64,000 bases of DNA from Rhodothermales bacterium (GTDB lineage: Bacteria; Bacteroidota; Rhodothermia; Rhodothermales; UBA10348), in assembly GCA_028284865.1 (NCBI GenBank), contig JANQQV010000020.1, positions 372,001 through 436,000 on the forward strand, in the 5' to 3' direction. The notes under the pieces are model-generated. The model searched no databases, had not been told where the DNA came from, and saw nothing but the letters and a program-made list of their open reading frames with translations. Positions 7,345 through 16,780 of this stretch are shown here, in pieces. Positions within the stretch are counted from its first letter, which is position 1, and each line of letters opens with the position of its first letter. Both the position numbers and the translations under genes were made by a program.

Positions 7345-9561
7345 ATGCGTCGTCTATCTCCGCTCCTTCTGCTGATTCTCATTGTTTCGCCGGCCTTCGG
7401 TCAGTCGCAGATTCCTGAAGCTCCATCGTTCGAAGCCGTTTTCACCGATGCTGCTCCTCGCGTCGATGGTCACCTGGACGACGCAATTTGGGATCAGATT
7501 TCGCCCATGGATGATTTCGTCCAACGCTGGCCCAACGAAGGCGCCGAGCCGACAGAATACAGCTGGGCAAAAGTGGCTTACGACCGCGACAACCTGTATT
7601 TCGCATTCAACTTCACGGACAAAGAGCCGCATTTGATCCGCGCCAAGAACATGGAGCGCGGCGGACGAAACGACCGCGACGATCACGCCTACATCGGGAT
7701 CGACACCTTCCTCGATGGACGCAATGCCTTCCTGTTTGAGATGAATGCCCTGGGCACGCAGGATGACGCGCTTATCGCTGACGAGAACATGACAATCGAC
7801 TCCTATTCGTGGGATGCCGTGTTCGCCAGCGAAACGCAGATCACGGACAAGGGATGGACGATGGAAGTACGGATTCCTTTTCGCCAATTGCGATTCCCGG
7901 AGGGTGATGAACTGACATTCGGCCTGTTCATGCGTCGTACGGTCAACCGCAAGAATGAAATCCAGAACTGGCCCCTCATCCCGCTTACCTATGGTTCGGG
8001 CTATTCGGACGACATGAAGACAGTATCCCGTTATGGGCGACTGACTGGCATCAAGAATATTCGCCGAGGCAAGAACATCGAGTTCAAGCCGTATATCATT
8101 ACCGGTGCACAGGAAGTCCGTCCCGATCTTCGCTTCGAGCGAACCGAGTCAGATAATAGCTACGATGCGGGATTCGATGTCAAGTACGGCATCACGTCCA
8201 ACCTGACGCTCGACTTCACCGTCAATACGGACTTTGCCCAGGTCGAAGCTGACAATGCGCAGGTCAACCTGACACGTTTCTCCCTCTTCTTTCCTGAAAA
8301 ACGAGAGTTCTTCCTCGAGCGTTCAGGCATCTTTGAGCATGGCGATTCCCGTCGCACACAGACGTTCTTCTCCCGTCGGATAGGATTGACGGAGTCGATT
8401 CTGGCGGGGACACGGCTGACCGGACAGGTCGGACGCTTCAACGTCGGTGTATTGAACATCGAAACGGGTCCGGCGGAAGGTACGCTGGGTGAAAAGCTCG
8501 GCCGAATCTTCGGCGATGAGTCGGCAAACAACGCCGTCGCACGCGTCCAGACAAACTTCGGCCGTCGAGGCTCGGCAGGTGTGATCCTGACCAGCTACGA
8601 TCGCGGTGACGACTGGAACAGAGCCATTGGATTCGATGTGCGCCAGCGCTTCGGATCGGCATCCAGCGCCGATGTGTGGTTCACCAACGTGACGGACGAC
8701 AATCCGGACCATGAGGACTGGGCAGGATCGGCAGCCGTCTCGTTCCGCAACGACATCTACGGCGCCTCCCTCTCCTACACGAGCGTTGGTGAGAACTATC
8801 GCCCTGCGCTCGGCTTCGTACGCCGTCGCGACATGCGACAGACGATCAGTACGGCCACGTACTCACCGTTCTTCGATAATGGCCCATTCCGCCAGGGAAC
8901 GGCCCACGTGATGGGTATTCACACGAATGGACAGGACGGTGAATTGCAGTCCTGGTCCGTGAATCCATCCATCGGGCTCACCTCCCAGGCTCGGATGCAG
9001 GTCCGCCTTTCAGGCTCCCATGAATTCGACCGATTGGAAAGTGGTTTCCGGATTCGTCCTGATGCTGAAATCCGTCCGGATGACTACACGTTTACGCGTA
9101 TCGGTGCTCGCTTCAATACCGACCCCGGCAAGCGCCTTTCAGGTGGTGCCAACTTCGAAACGGGTGGCTTCTATGGTGGTGACCGCTTTGACTGGGGCGT
9201 CAACGCCGGCTGGCGTCAGTCGAAATACCTCACGCTGGGTGCAAACCTCAGCAAGAGTGACGTGGACCTGCCTATCGCGAACGGTGAATTCAGTGCTACC
9301 ACGGCGTCTGTGGACATCCTGGCCAGCGTGAGCCGCAAGCTGTTCGCCAAGGCCCTGATCCAGTATGACAACTTCTCGCGCGATGTGAATGCGAACATTC
9401 GCATCAACTGGATCCATACGCCGGGCTCGGACCTCTTCCTCGTGCTGAACACGTCCTGGCACGCTACCGGCGACAATGAGATGCTCTTCGACCCTCGTGC
9501 TGACTTCCTGATGAACAGCACGGTCGGGGTTGCCAAGCTCACGTATCTGATCTTGCTCTAA
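7345..9561 (+). CDS. DUF5916 / CBM9-like outer-membrane protein
   Basis: 738 aa with a clear signal peptide ending at SPAFGQ. Residues ~35-200 form a carbohydrate-binding family 9-like domain (APRVDGHLDDAIWDQI ... NLYFAFNFTD ... MEVRIPFRQLRF). The rest alternates short amphipathic strands, including FPEKREFFLERSGIF, the diagnostic DUF5916 segment, and ends in a hydrophobic strand (VAKLTYLILL) like an outer-membrane barrel. The family is common in Bacteroidota, often with proteases or TonB systems; its biochemical role is not established. ATG at 7345 opens directly onto the signal peptide. It stands alone, with a GC-rich hairpin after the stop. Ligand binding is inferred only from the CBM9-like fold. 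Confidence 0.82.
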   Translation: MRRLSPLLLLILIVSPAFGQSQIPEAPSFEAVFTDAAPRVDGHLDDAIWDQISPMDDFVQRWPNEGAEPTEYSWAKVAYDRDNLYFAFNFTDKEPHLIRAKNMERGGRNDRDDHAYIGIDTFLDGRNAFLFEMNALGTQDDALIADENMTIDSYSWDAVFASETQITDKGWTMEVRIPFRQLRFPEGDELTFGLFMRRTVNRKNEIQNWPLIPLTYGSGYSDDMKTVSRYGRLTGIKNIRRGKNIEFKPYIITGAQEVRPDLRFERTESDNSYDAGFDVKYGITSNLTLDFTVNTDFAQVEADNAQVNLTRFSLFFPEKREFFLERSGIFEHGDSRRTQTFFSRRIGLTESILAGTRLTGQVGRFNVGVLNIETGPAEGTLGEKLGRIFGDESANNAVARVQTNFGRRGSAGVILTSYDRGDDWNRAIGFDVRQRFGSASSADVWFTNVTDDNPDHEDWAGSAAVSFRNDIYGASLSYTSVGENYRPALGFVRRRDMRQTISTATYSPFFDNGPFRQGTAHVMGIHTNGQDGELQSWSVNPSIGLTSQARMQVRLSGSHEFDRLESGFRIRPDAEIRPDDYTFTRIGARFNTDPGKRLSGGANFETGGFYGGDRFDWGVNAGWRQSKYLTLGANLSKSDVDLPIANGEFSATTASVDILASVSRKLFAKALIQYDNFSRDVNANIRINWIHTPGSDLFLVLNTSWHATGDNEMLFDPRADFLMNSTVGVAKLTYLILL

Positions 9562-9567
9562 ACGGAG

Positions 9568-9596
9568 TTGGGCGGCGGATGAAATCCGCCGCCCAA
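9568..9596. terminator. GC-rich hairpin after DUF5916 gene (terminator-like)
   Basis: Arms TTGGGCGGCGGAT and ATCCGCCGCCCAA with a GAA loop lie 6 bp after the stop. The stem is strong but there is no T run, so termination by a Rho-independent mechanism is uncertain; it may act as a 3' stabiliser. Confidence 0.6.
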
Positions 9597-9642
9597 ACAG
9601 CTTCCGTCGAGGTCTCAACTGCGCGCACGAGCCGGTTTGGCG

Positions 9643-10056
9643 CTACTGGATGTTCGACTCTTCCTCGACAGACCGGAGATCTTTCGTCTTTGGATGAGTC
9701 GCCATCAGCTCTCCAGTGGGTTCATAGAAGGACAGGCTGACGATCTTCCCGTCTTCATCCCTGTTGAACTGAAACTCCGGGATGGAGTGGCCTCCCTGTG
9801 CTTGGACGACGGCTCCAGGTGGAATAACGATTTCGAATCGATCATCGCCGAGATATCCCAGCTCGACTGAATTCTGCATTCCCGTTCGGAAGTAAGTAAG
9901 CACGCCGTCGGCGAGCTGCACGTCGCGGCCTTCGTAGGATCCCTGGTATTCGGCTAGATCAATCTTCTCTTCTTCAGCGTCCTGGGCGAGGACTGTGCCG
10001 GGAATGAAGGCAAGTGCCATCAGCACGGCAAACAGGATGGATGTGAATCGATACAT
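9643..10056 (-). CDS. Small secreted protein of unknown function
   Basis: 137 aa with a signal peptide (MYRFTSILFAVLMALAFIPGTVLAQ). The mature part is about 115 residues with short predicted strands: DLAEYQGSYEGRDVQLADG, LTYFRTGM, SVELGYLGDDRFEIVIP, EFQFNRDEDGKIVSLSFYEPTG. This resembles the small lipocalin-like C-terminal domains that often sit behind serine hydrolases (the same type of strand pattern is seen at the end of the beta-lactamase-like protein at 60.6 kb), here as a free-standing unit. The ATG at 10056 is used; the track's 18 additional residues lie in the divergent promoter region shared with the winged-helix regulator gene. Function unknown. Confidence 0.7.
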   Translation of the reverse strand: MYRFTSILFAVLMALAFIPGTVLAQDAEEEKIDLAEYQGSYEGRDVQLADGVLTYFRTGMQNSVELGYLGDDRFEIVIPPGAVVQAQGGHSIPEFQFNRDEDGKIVSLSFYEPTGELMATHPKTKDLRSVEEESNIQ

Positions 10057-10161
10057 CGTCAGTGTTGGAATGGTTGTGGTTGATACCACCCCACAATATG
10101 ACCGCAACATGCGCGTTAACCTGACGAATACCTCTCGGAAACCAGTTTTTCCGCCGTTGTT

Positions 10162-10938
10162 ATGGAATCGTCAGCTTCTCCCTCGGGCTCATCCCCCTTC
10201 ACGCCTTTCATTCTAGGCGGTGTCCGCGTAGATCCCGGTCTAAACGCTGTGTCGTGCGGGTCTACTATCGTCACGCTCGAACCTCAGGTGATGCGTTTAT
10301 TGCTTTTTCTGAGCGATAACGTGGACGCCACGTGCAGTCGTGAGAATATCATGAGCTCGGTGTGGCCTGAGAGCGAACCCAATGAGGAAGCCCTCACCCA
10401 GGCCATTTCGAAACTGAGGAAGGCGCTTGGCGATGCTGATCGCTCAATCGTCACGACTGTCCGCAAGGTGGGCTATCGATTGAACGGGCCCGTGACGCGA
10501 GACAACGCGATCGAGGGAGAAGGCGAAGACATTGAAGCTGCTTCTCGCACGGATTCCCTTGTCACCGATGACTCGCCGCCGGCGAATGAAGACCGGGCCG
10601 CCAGCGGCAGCTTGCGTCGCGCACTTACCCCTAGACACTGGATTTGGAAAGCGGCTGCAGTAGTCCTCGTTGGCTTCGCCATCAGCCGGTTCAAGGTCGT
10701 GGCCGTTCATCATGACGGCGTTGATGGACCGCGTATGGTCGCTGTTCGCATGATGGACGACGGCACCATGATCCGGTCTCACACGATCACGATTGATGCT
10801 GACTCTCTGGACGGACAGACGATGTCGTGGACGGCGAAGAAGTCGATTGTCCTTCCCGCAGATGCTACCGTTCTTCCGGAGCTTCCGCTGCACATAATGG
10901 AATTCGAAATCGAACGGGACGGTGAAGAATCTGACTGA
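10162..10938 (+). CDS. Membrane-anchored winged-helix transcriptional regulator (ToxR/CadC-like)
   Basis: 258 aa. Residues ~17-112 form an OmpR/PhoB-type winged helix: FILGGVRVDPGLNAVSCG, the helix with LEPQVMRLLLFL, the recognition region EEALTQAISKLRKALGD and the wing TVRKVGYRLNG. A charged linker is followed by one membrane helix (WIWKAAAVVLVGFAISRF, ~155-173) and about 85 residues that would be extracytoplasmic. That is the layout of ToxR/CadC, where the sensor end lies outside and there is no receiver domain. The external part has no recognisable fold. It is divergent from a small secreted protein gene, which is the obvious first candidate target. A strong bidirectional terminator follows. 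Confidence 0.85.
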   Translation: MESSASPSGSSPFTPFILGGVRVDPGLNAVSCGSTIVTLEPQVMRLLLFLSDNVDATCSRENIMSSVWPESEPNEEALTQAISKLRKALGDADRSIVTTVRKVGYRLNGPVTRDNAIEGEGEDIEAASRTDSLVTDDSPPANEDRAASGSLRRALTPRHWIWKAAAVVLVGFAISRFKVVAVHHDGVDGPRMVAVRMMDDGTMIRSHTITIDADSLDGQTMSWTAKKSIVLPADATVLPELPLHIMEFEIERDGEESD

Positions 10939-10965
10939 CCCCTTTGATGACTCAGGGATAAACAG

Positions 10966-11003
10966 AACGAGCGGGGCGCAGCTGATGCTGCGCCCCGCTC
11001 GTT
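10966..11003. terminator. Bidirectional terminator between convergent genes
   Basis: Arms AACGAGCGGGGCGCAGC and GCTGCGCCCCGCTCGTT (17-bp perfect stem) with TGAT loop, followed by TT. Serves the winged-helix gene from the left and the lipoprotein gene from the right. Confidence 0.9.
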
Positions 11004-11022
11004 TTAGCTACCTCATTTACGA

Positions 11023-11580
11023 TCAGTCCGTCGATTCCTCCGGAATGAATCGCGTCATGCGCATGATGTCGTCCGAGAAGAATCCCGGATCGCCCATGTG
11101 TCGCTCAACATACTGACGGACGTCCCGCGAGCGAGTCATTTGTGCCATGGCATCGCTGTAGTGAGCATCCTCAATGCCGCGGATCAGCAGGACATCGGGA
11201 GATTCGAGCTCATACTGGAAAAAGAACCACTCTCGACGATCATCCTCGTCACAATTGACGCACTGCATGTTGGCAAACAGATAGGTGTCCAGATCGGACG
11301 AGAAGACACGCATACGAGCGGTGTCGTCTTCGTCGTCCTGGGTCTCCCATTCGACATAGTACTCGTGGTCATTGAAGGCCCAGATCCGAAGCCACGCCGC
11401 GTCGTCGCCTTCGCCAGCCGCGTACCACGTACCGGTTACGGCCATATCGACCGCCATTTCGTCTGGTTCGCCAAGAGGCGCACCTGCCCCCTCGCATCCA
11501 GTCAGGACAAGTCCTGCAATCAGAAATGAGGTCAACGCCAGCCGGCGAACGAAGGAGTGATGGGTGGAAGTGAAACTCAT
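11023..11580 (-). CDS. Hypothetical lipoprotein
   Basis: 185 aa with a signal peptide and lipobox (LIAGLVLTGCEG), so probably an envelope lipoprotein. The mature chain is acidic (runs such as DDEDDTARM and CVNCDEDDRREWF) with a CxxC pair in FANMQCVNCDEDD and beta-like segments (GTWYAAGEGDDAAWLRIWAF). No family recognised. The ATG at 11580 opens directly on the signal peptide; the track start lies 45 bp further upstream. It is monocistronic: a terminator lies on the downstream side, and the DoxX gene upstream (end 11720) is 139 bp away. The CxxC could hold a disulfide or a metal, but nothing else supports either reading. Confidence 0.7.
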   Translation of the reverse strand: MSFTSTHHSFVRRLALTSFLIAGLVLTGCEGAGAPLGEPDEMAVDMAVTGTWYAAGEGDDAAWLRIWAFNDHEYYVEWETQDDEDDTARMRVFSSDLDTYLFANMQCVNCDEDDRREWFFFQYELESPDVLLIRGIEDAHYSDAMAQMTRSRDVRQYVERHMGDPGFFSDDIMRMTRFIPEESTD

Positions 11581-11719
11581 GAACAAACATCCGCCCTGAT
11601 TGGGGCATTGGTTATACGGTTCCACTCACTAAGCCGCTAACGTCGCTTCAGCGGTAACCCCCCACGGGAGAATTCATCCAGGAGCGTTGTCCGGGGACGA
11701 ATCGAGCCACTAGGTCCGA

Positions 11720-12103
11720 CTAGTCTTTCGCGAACGGGCCGAAAGGGATGTCTTCCTTGTGCAGCCAAAGCGTAACAGCGCTGCAGATGGTGACGACAAT
11801 GGCCATGCCGAAAAGCGTACCGCCATCTCCCTGTACTTCGATGCCGAGGACGAACAAGTGGCTGAGAATGGCTCCAGCCATGACGCCGAGCGCGATGCCT
11901 GCCCCCATCCAAGCACGAGACGGTACCAACAGTAGAAGGCCAGCTACGAGTTCGACTATTCCGCTACCAATGCGGCCCCACGGTTCGGCTCCCATCTGCT
12001 CGAAAATCCATACGCTCTCGGGCGCTCCGGTGAATTTGAAGAACAGAGTCTGGAGGAGAATGACCGCAGCGACGATTCGAACGATCCAATCAAGAGCTTT
12101 CAT
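11720..12103 (-). CDS. DoxX-like small membrane protein
   Basis: 127 aa with four hydrophobic segments: WIVRIVAAVILLQTLFFKFTGAP, IGSGIVELVAGLLLLVP, WMGAGIALGVMAGAILSHLFVLG and FGMAIVVTICSAVTLWL. The 'LQTLFFKFTGAPES..IFEQMG.EPW.RIG.G..EL' pattern is that of the DoxX/DoxD-like superfamily, small inner-membrane proteins found across Bacteroidota; their role is not settled (links to redox stress have been described for some members). The ATG at 12103 is used; the track extension reads back towards the tRNA-Asn gene. A second DoxX-family gene lies at 33.1 kb, of a different subtype. Confidence 0.78.
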   Translation of the reverse strand: MKALDWIVRIVAAVILLQTLFFKFTGAPESVWIFEQMGAEPWGRIGSGIVELVAGLLLLVPSRAWMGAGIALGVMAGAILSHLFVLGIEVQGDGGTLFGMAIVVTICSAVTLWLHKEDIPFGPFAKD

Positions 12104-12261
12104 GGAAGTGACGGGATGGTGATGATTGACGGGTTCATGCAACGAGCTTGGGTGTCCCTTCTCGGAAATCTGTTGCAGAAGTTGAAAAGGTCGCAAAGAG
12201 GGTTGTCCTCTGCAAAACAACGTCCTATCTTTGCGCCCGCTTCCGCTACTACGAAGCACAC

Positions 12262-12336
12262 TCCTCGGTAGCTCAGCGGTAGAGCATGCGGCTGTTAACC
12301 GCAGGGTCGTAGGTTCGAATCCTACCCGGGGAGCCA
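12262..12336 (+). tRNA. tRNA-Asn (anticodon GTT)
   Basis: Acceptor TCCTCGG pairs with CCGGGGA, D arm AGCTCAGCGGTAGAGC, anticodon loop CTGTTAA giving GTT, T arm GTAGG-TTCGAAT-CCTAC, discriminator G. The CCA end is encoded (12334-12336), unlike in the tRNA-Leu gene of this window. Two terminators follow immediately. Confidence 0.96.
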
Positions 12337-12373
12337 AGAAAGGCAGACCAGCATTCGCTGGTCTGCCTTTCTT
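12336..12373 (+). terminator. Terminator 1 behind tRNA-Asn
   Basis: Arms AAGAAAGGCAGACCAGC and GCTGGTCTGCCTTTCTT, loop ATTC, then a T run. Starts within the last base of the tRNA CCA end. Confidence 0.92.
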
Positions 12374-12385
12374 TTTTACAGGTAG

Positions 12386-12415
12386 GGAGATCGGCATTCG
12401 CCGGTCTCCTTTTTT
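12386..12415 (+). terminator. Terminator 2 behind tRNA-Asn
   Basis: Arms GGAGATCGGC and GCCGGTCTCC (one G-T wobble), loop ATTC, then TTTTTT. The loop and closing pairs (GCATTCGC-like) echo terminator 1, suggesting a diverged duplicate or a fail-safe pair. Confidence 0.88.
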
Positions 12416-12517
12416 GTTTAATGGAAGGGTCGAGAGCTGTACCCGAGCGAAGGATATCCCCTCCGCCCCCTATCTTCCAGAATCACAAACCCTTCGGTTC
12501 CTACCCAAAACTCCGGA

Positions 12518-14818
12518 ATGGAGTCTTCGACTTCCACTGACACCTCCAACTCGACAGCCACGAACGCCGATTCAGGCTCGTCCCGGGGCGATTCTGCCAA
12601 TCTGAATGGCGGCCACGGGTTCGGAACGCTTCCCGTTTTCTTTGCGGGTATCAGCACGATTCTCGGCGCAGTCATGTTTCTGCGGTTCGGGTATGCGGTT
12701 GGAAACGTAGGCTTGCTGGGCGCACTGGCCATCATTTTCCTCGGACACCTGGTCACAATCCCGACCGCCCTGGCCATTGCGGAGATTGCCACCAACCGGA
12801 AGGTGGAAGGCGGCGGTGAGTACTTCATCATCTCCCGCTCGTTTGGTACCTCGATTGGTGGGGTAATCGGAATCTCGCTTTTCCTGTCCCAGGCGGTGTC
12901 GGTGGCCTTCTACATGATCGCCTTCGCCGAGGCGTTCAGTCCGGCTGCGCCGTGGATTGAGGAGACGTTGGGCTTCGGCTATGACCCGCGATTGATCTCC
13001 TTACCAGCTACCCTGGCCTTGATCGGTCTGATGCTTACAAAAGGCGCTGCTCTTGGCGTCAAGGCGCTCTACACGGTGGTGGCGACTCTTACGCTATCCC
13101 TGATCATGTTTTTCCTGGGCTCGCCCGTCGAGGGATTTGACCCCTCTCAGGTCAGCCTTTCCAGCGGTCTGGCAGACGCCGATCCATTCTTCCTCGTGTT
13201 CGCTATCGTCTTCCCTGCATTCACGGGAATGACGGCCGGCGTCGGACTTTCTGGAGATCTGGCAAACCCTCGAACCTCCATCCCACGCGGTACGCTGGCC
13301 GCGACGGTCGTGGGCATGCTGGTCTACATCTTCATCGTGTTCAAGCTGGTCTATTCGGCGCCCGCAGAATTGCTCGACTCCGACCAGCTAGCCATGTCCC
13401 GCATCGCAGTCTGGGGCCCCATCATATTCATCGGGCTGGGTGCGGCTACCCTCAGCTCGGCCATCGGCTCCATTCTGGTTGCACCGCGCACCCTGCAGGC
13501 GCTCGGTGGTGATGGCAGCGTTCCGTTCCGCAGTGCGAATCCATGGCTGGCAGCCGGTAATGGTCCGGTCAACGAGCCACGAAATGCCACGCTGGTGACG
13601 GGCGCCATCGCCATGGTCATCGTGCTCCTCGGAAACGTGGATATCGTGGCGCGGCTGATATCCATGTTCTTCATGGTGACGTACGGTGCTCTCTGCGCCA
13701 TCAGCTTCCTGGAGCACTTCGCAGCACGTCCCTCCTATCGACCGAGCTTCCGCTCACGCTGGTACATCAGTTTGTTTGGAGCCGTCATGTGTGCGCTGAT
13801 GATGTTCCAGATGGATCCCATCTTCGCGCTGGCGGCCATCCTCGTCATGACAGGGCTCTACCAGGTCGTCAAACGCTCTCACGTTGGCTCAGACGACCTC
13901 GCTGCCATGTTCCAGGGTGTGATGACACAGACATCGCGCTACATGCACATCCGGCTGCAGCGTCGTCGCAGGCGGGTCAATGACGATGAGTGGCGGCCGA
14001 GCGTCATCATGGTCAACGACAGGACGTTCGACAGACGCAGCCCACTCGAGTTCATGCGATGGATGTGTCATCGCCACGGATTCGGGACGTATCTGCATTT
14101 CATCAAGGGGACGCTGAATTCGAAGTCGTACCGCGAGGCCCAATTGGTCCAAGCCAAGCTGGTCAAGATGGCCCGTACCCAGAAGTCACCGGTATACATG
14201 AACACGATCATCAGTCCTTCGATGATCAGCGCGCTGGCGCAGAGTCTTCAGGTACCTGGGGTTTCCGGACTCAGCAATAATGCGGTGATGTTCGAGTTTT
14301 CGCAGAACGATCCGCCCGAAGTTGTCACCGATGTGGTTAAATGGTGTGATTTCGCCGCATCCACCCGGATGACGCTCATGGTATTGCGCCACGGCGACCT
14401 GCATTTCGGCGAACACAAGACCATCCACATCTGGCTCACCTGGAACGATCAGGAAAACGCCAACCTGATGATCCTGCTCTCCTACATCCTGCTGGGACAT
14501 CCGGCCTGGAATGAGGCTGAAATCGAGGTATTCGTGGCCCTTCCAAGAGATCAGGTCGATGAGCGTCGCGAAGAATTCGAACGCCTCATGACACAGGGCC
14601 GATTGCCCGTTTCGGAGAAAAACATTCGCTTCTTCCCCACCAACAACGTGGATGCTTTCCGACGACTGGTTGTGCGCTATTCCGGCTCGGCCGACCTCAC
14701 CGTGGTCGGATTCGACATGGAAGGTCTCGAGGAACGCAAGGAAGACGTGTTCCGGAATCACCCTGATCTGGGTGATATCCTCTTCGTGCACACGCCGCGC
14801 CAGATCGCGATGGAATAG
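12518..14818 (+). CDS. SLC12-type (cation-chloride cotransporter-like) APC transporter
   Basis: 766 aa. After a Ser/Thr-rich N-terminal tail, residues ~35-450 hold about 12 membrane helices starting with LPVFFAGISTILGAVMFLRFGYAVG, the N-terminal signature of the Na-K-Cl/K-Cl cotransporter (SLC12) branch of the APC superfamily; EGGGEYFIISRSFGTSIGG matches the next conserved block. The last ~300 residues are soluble (SVIMVNDRTFDRRSPLEFMRWM ... LMILLSYILLGHPAW), as in SLC12 C-termini. Expected role: electroneutral salt or amino-acid/polyamine transport in the inner membrane; the ions cannot be decided from sequence. ATG at 12518. Convergent with the formate-THF ligase gene, 47 bp apart. Confidence 0.85.
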   Translation: MESSTSTDTSNSTATNADSGSSRGDSANLNGGHGFGTLPVFFAGISTILGAVMFLRFGYAVGNVGLLGALAIIFLGHLVTIPTALAIAEIATNRKVEGGGEYFIISRSFGTSIGGVIGISLFLSQAVSVAFYMIAFAEAFSPAAPWIEETLGFGYDPRLISLPATLALIGLMLTKGAALGVKALYTVVATLTLSLIMFFLGSPVEGFDPSQVSLSSGLADADPFFLVFAIVFPAFTGMTAGVGLSGDLANPRTSIPRGTLAATVVGMLVYIFIVFKLVYSAPAELLDSDQLAMSRIAVWGPIIFIGLGAATLSSAIGSILVAPRTLQALGGDGSVPFRSANPWLAAGNGPVNEPRNATLVTGAIAMVIVLLGNVDIVARLISMFFMVTYGALCAISFLEHFAARPSYRPSFRSRWYISLFGAVMCALMMFQMDPIFALAAILVMTGLYQVVKRSHVGSDDLAAMFQGVMTQTSRYMHIRLQRRRRRVNDDEWRPSVIMVNDRTFDRRSPLEFMRWMCHRHGFGTYLHFIKGTLNSKSYREAQLVQAKLVKMARTQKSPVYMNTIISPSMISALAQSLQVPGVSGLSNNAVMFEFSQNDPPEVVTDVVKWCDFAASTRMTLMVLRHGDLHFGEHKTIHIWLTWNDQENANLMILLSYILLGHPAWNEAEIEVFVALPRDQVDERREEFERLMTQGRLPVSEKNIRFFPTNNVDAFRRLVVRYSGSADLTVVGFDMEGLEERKEDVFRNHPDLGDILFVHTPRQIAME

Positions 14819-14831
14819 TCAGGTGAACTGA

Positions 14832-14855
14832 CGCGGGTGATACGCTCGTCACGCG
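14832..14855. terminator. Possible weak terminator between convergent genes
   Basis: CGCGGGTGA and TCACGCG pair with one bulge around an 8-nt loop, midway between the convergent stops of the SLC12-type gene and fhs. No T run, so weak. Confidence 0.3.
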
Positions 14856-14865
14856 AATCCTCAGA

Positions 14866-16656
14866 TCAGGACAGGCCGACCGTCTTTCCGTCCTCATCGA
14901 TGTCGATGCGCATGAACGCCGGAATGGCTGGGAGGCCCGGCATGGTCATCATGTTGCCAACCAGCGGATAAATGAACCCGGCACCCGCGCTCGCCCGAAC
15001 TTCTCGAATCGGCAATGTGAATCCTTTCGGCGCACCTTTCAGAGTCGGGTCATGAGACAGTGAAAGGTGGGTCTTGGCCATGCAGATCGGGAGGTTGCCG
15101 AATCCCCCATCCTCATAGGCCTGGATCTGCTGATTCGCTTTCGCCTCGTACGACACACCGTCAGCTCCGTACACCTCGCGCGCGATCAATTCAATCTTCT
15201 CCTTGATGGACAGTTCGACGTCGTAAAGAAGGCGGAATTCGTTGGGCTGCTGTCCTGCCTTGACGACGGCACGCGCCAGGTCTTCTGCACCCTCACCTCC
15301 CCTGACGACGTGATACGAAGCTACCGCATCAGCAGCGCCCGCTTCGATCGCAGCGTTGCGCACCATGTCGATCTCGGCCTGCGTATCGGTTGGAAATACG
15401 TTCACCGCACACACGACGGGGACCCCGAACTTGCGCGCGATTCCGATGTGCGCCTTGAGGTTGGACAGGCCCGCCTCGAGTAGTCCGAGATTCTCCTCAA
15501 CATACTCGCGAGGCAGATCCCAGCCTGCAACCACCTTGGAGCCGCCCCCGTGCATCTTCAGCGCTCGAATGGTGGATACCAGCACCACGACGTCAGGCGT
15601 CAGACCCGATGCCCGGCATTTGATGTCGAAAAATTTCTCCATGCCGATATCCGACCCGAAGCCCGCTTCCGTGACCACGTAGTCCGCGAGCTTCAGTGCG
15701 ACCTGGTCCGCAACCACGGAATTCGTACCGGTCGCAATGTTGGCGAAGGGTCCCGCGTGCACGAAGGCCGGCTGACCTTCCAGGGTCTGCATGAGGGTAG
15801 GATTGATGGCCTCCTTCATGAGGACCGTCATGGCCCCTGCCACTCCCAGATCTTCGGTGGTGACCGGCTCTCCTGTGTGGCTGTAGGCCACGACAATGCG
15901 ACCAATTCGCGCTCGCATGTCTTTGAGCGCGTCCGCGTACGATTGTCCGGTGACCAGCGCGAGGATGGCCATGATTTCCGAAGCCACGGTGATGTCGTAG
16001 CTGGCTTCGCGCAGGAAGCCATCGGCTTTCCGACCTTGACCAATAGTGATGTCACGCAGCGAGCGATCGTTGGCGTCGACAACGCGATTCCAGGTGATGG
16101 AATGTGGGTCGATATCCAGACGCGGCAATCCATCCGGGCGTTCGTCGCTCTGGGTCCGCTGCTTCCACCGATCTCCCGGATAATTGCGCTCGTGCATCAT
16201 CCGGGTGTCGAGTGCGGCGGCGCACAGATTGTGCGCCGCCGTGATGGCGTGAATATCGCCCGTGAGGTGCAGGTTGAAGTCTTCCATCGGAATCACCTGC
16301 GAATATCCCCCTCCCGCTGCGCCACCCTTGATCGAAAAGGTGGGCCCCATGGAAGGCTGACGCAGACAGACAATGGATGACTCACCAATCTGGCCGAGGC
16401 CTTGCGTCAGGCCAACAGCAGTGGTGGTCTTGCCTTCACCCAATGGTGTGGGTGTGATGGCCGTCACGACGACATATTTCCCGTTCTCACGATCCCGAAG
16501 CCTGCTGATCACGTCGAGGTGCACTTTGGCTTTCTGCGTCCCGTACGGGATCAGTTCTTCTTCCAGCAAGCCCATGCCTTCGGCGACCGAGCTGATCGGC
16601 TTGATGTCGGCCGCCTGGGCGATGTCGATGTCAGAAGGAAAGGGCTTCGAACTCAT
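14866..16656 (-). CDS. fhs: Formate-tetrahydrofolate ligase
   Basis: 596 aa. Catalyses ATP-dependent formation of 10-formyl-THF from formate and THF, feeding purine synthesis and other one-carbon reactions in the cytoplasm. The P-loop-like ATP site TPLGEGKTT is at residues 70-78, followed by [22 protein letters not shown], a strong family signature; the C-terminus has [20 protein letters not shown] and the family end [25 protein letters not shown]. The ATG at 16656 is used; 45 residues in the track version are upstream leader. It is separated by 207 bp from the PpiC gene on the same strand, so it probably has its own promoter; that spacer holds a long-range inverted repeat. Confidence 0.96.
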   Translation of the reverse strand: MSSKPFPSDIDIAQAADIKPISSVAEGMGLLEEELIPYGTQKAKVHLDVISRLRDRENGKYVVVTAITPTPLGEGKTTTAVGLTQGLGQIGESSIVCLRQPSMGPTFSIKGGAAGGGYSQVIPMEDFNLHLTGDIHAITAAHNLCAAALDTRMMHERNYPGDRWKQRTQSDERPDGLPRLDIDPHSITWNRVVDANDRSLRDITIGQGRKADGFLREASYDITVASEIMAILALVTGQSYADALKDMRARIGRIVVAYSHTGEPVTTEDLGVAGAMTVLMKEAINPTLMQTLEGQPAFVHAGPFANIATGTNSVVADQVALKLADYVVTEAGFGSDIGMEKFFDIKCRASGLTPDVVVLVSTIRALKMHGGGSKVVAGWDLPREYVEENLGLLEAGLSNLKAHIGIARKFGVPVVCAVNVFPTDTQAEIDMVRNAAIEAGAADAVASYHVVRGGEGAEDLARAVVKAGQQPNEFRLLYDVELSIKEKIELIAREVYGADGVSYEAKANQQIQAYEDGGFGNLPICMAKTHLSLSHDPTLKGAPKGFTLPIREVRASAGAGFIYPLVGNMMTMPGLPAIPAFMRIDIDEDGKTVGLS

Positions 16657-16780
16657 GGTATGGTGTGCTGGGTGGTCGGGTACGGATTCTCGACGGCCAA
16701 AAGTCGGCCAACGGCCATGGGGTGTATAGCGTTGCGTTGCAAGGCACGCAAGCTTACGTCTTTTCCACGTCGAAGACTGT

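Noticed and set aside
11098-11529. 143-aa plus-strand ORF antisense to the lipoprotein gene
   Set aside because: The minus-strand gene has a lipobox signal peptide and a terminator on its downstream side; the plus-strand frame has neither.
12231-12605. 124-aa plus-strand ORF through tRNA-Asn
   Set aside because: It reads through the tRNA and both terminators.
15550-16380. 276-aa ORF antisense to fhs
   Set aside because: Shadow of a strongly conserved gene; no motif.
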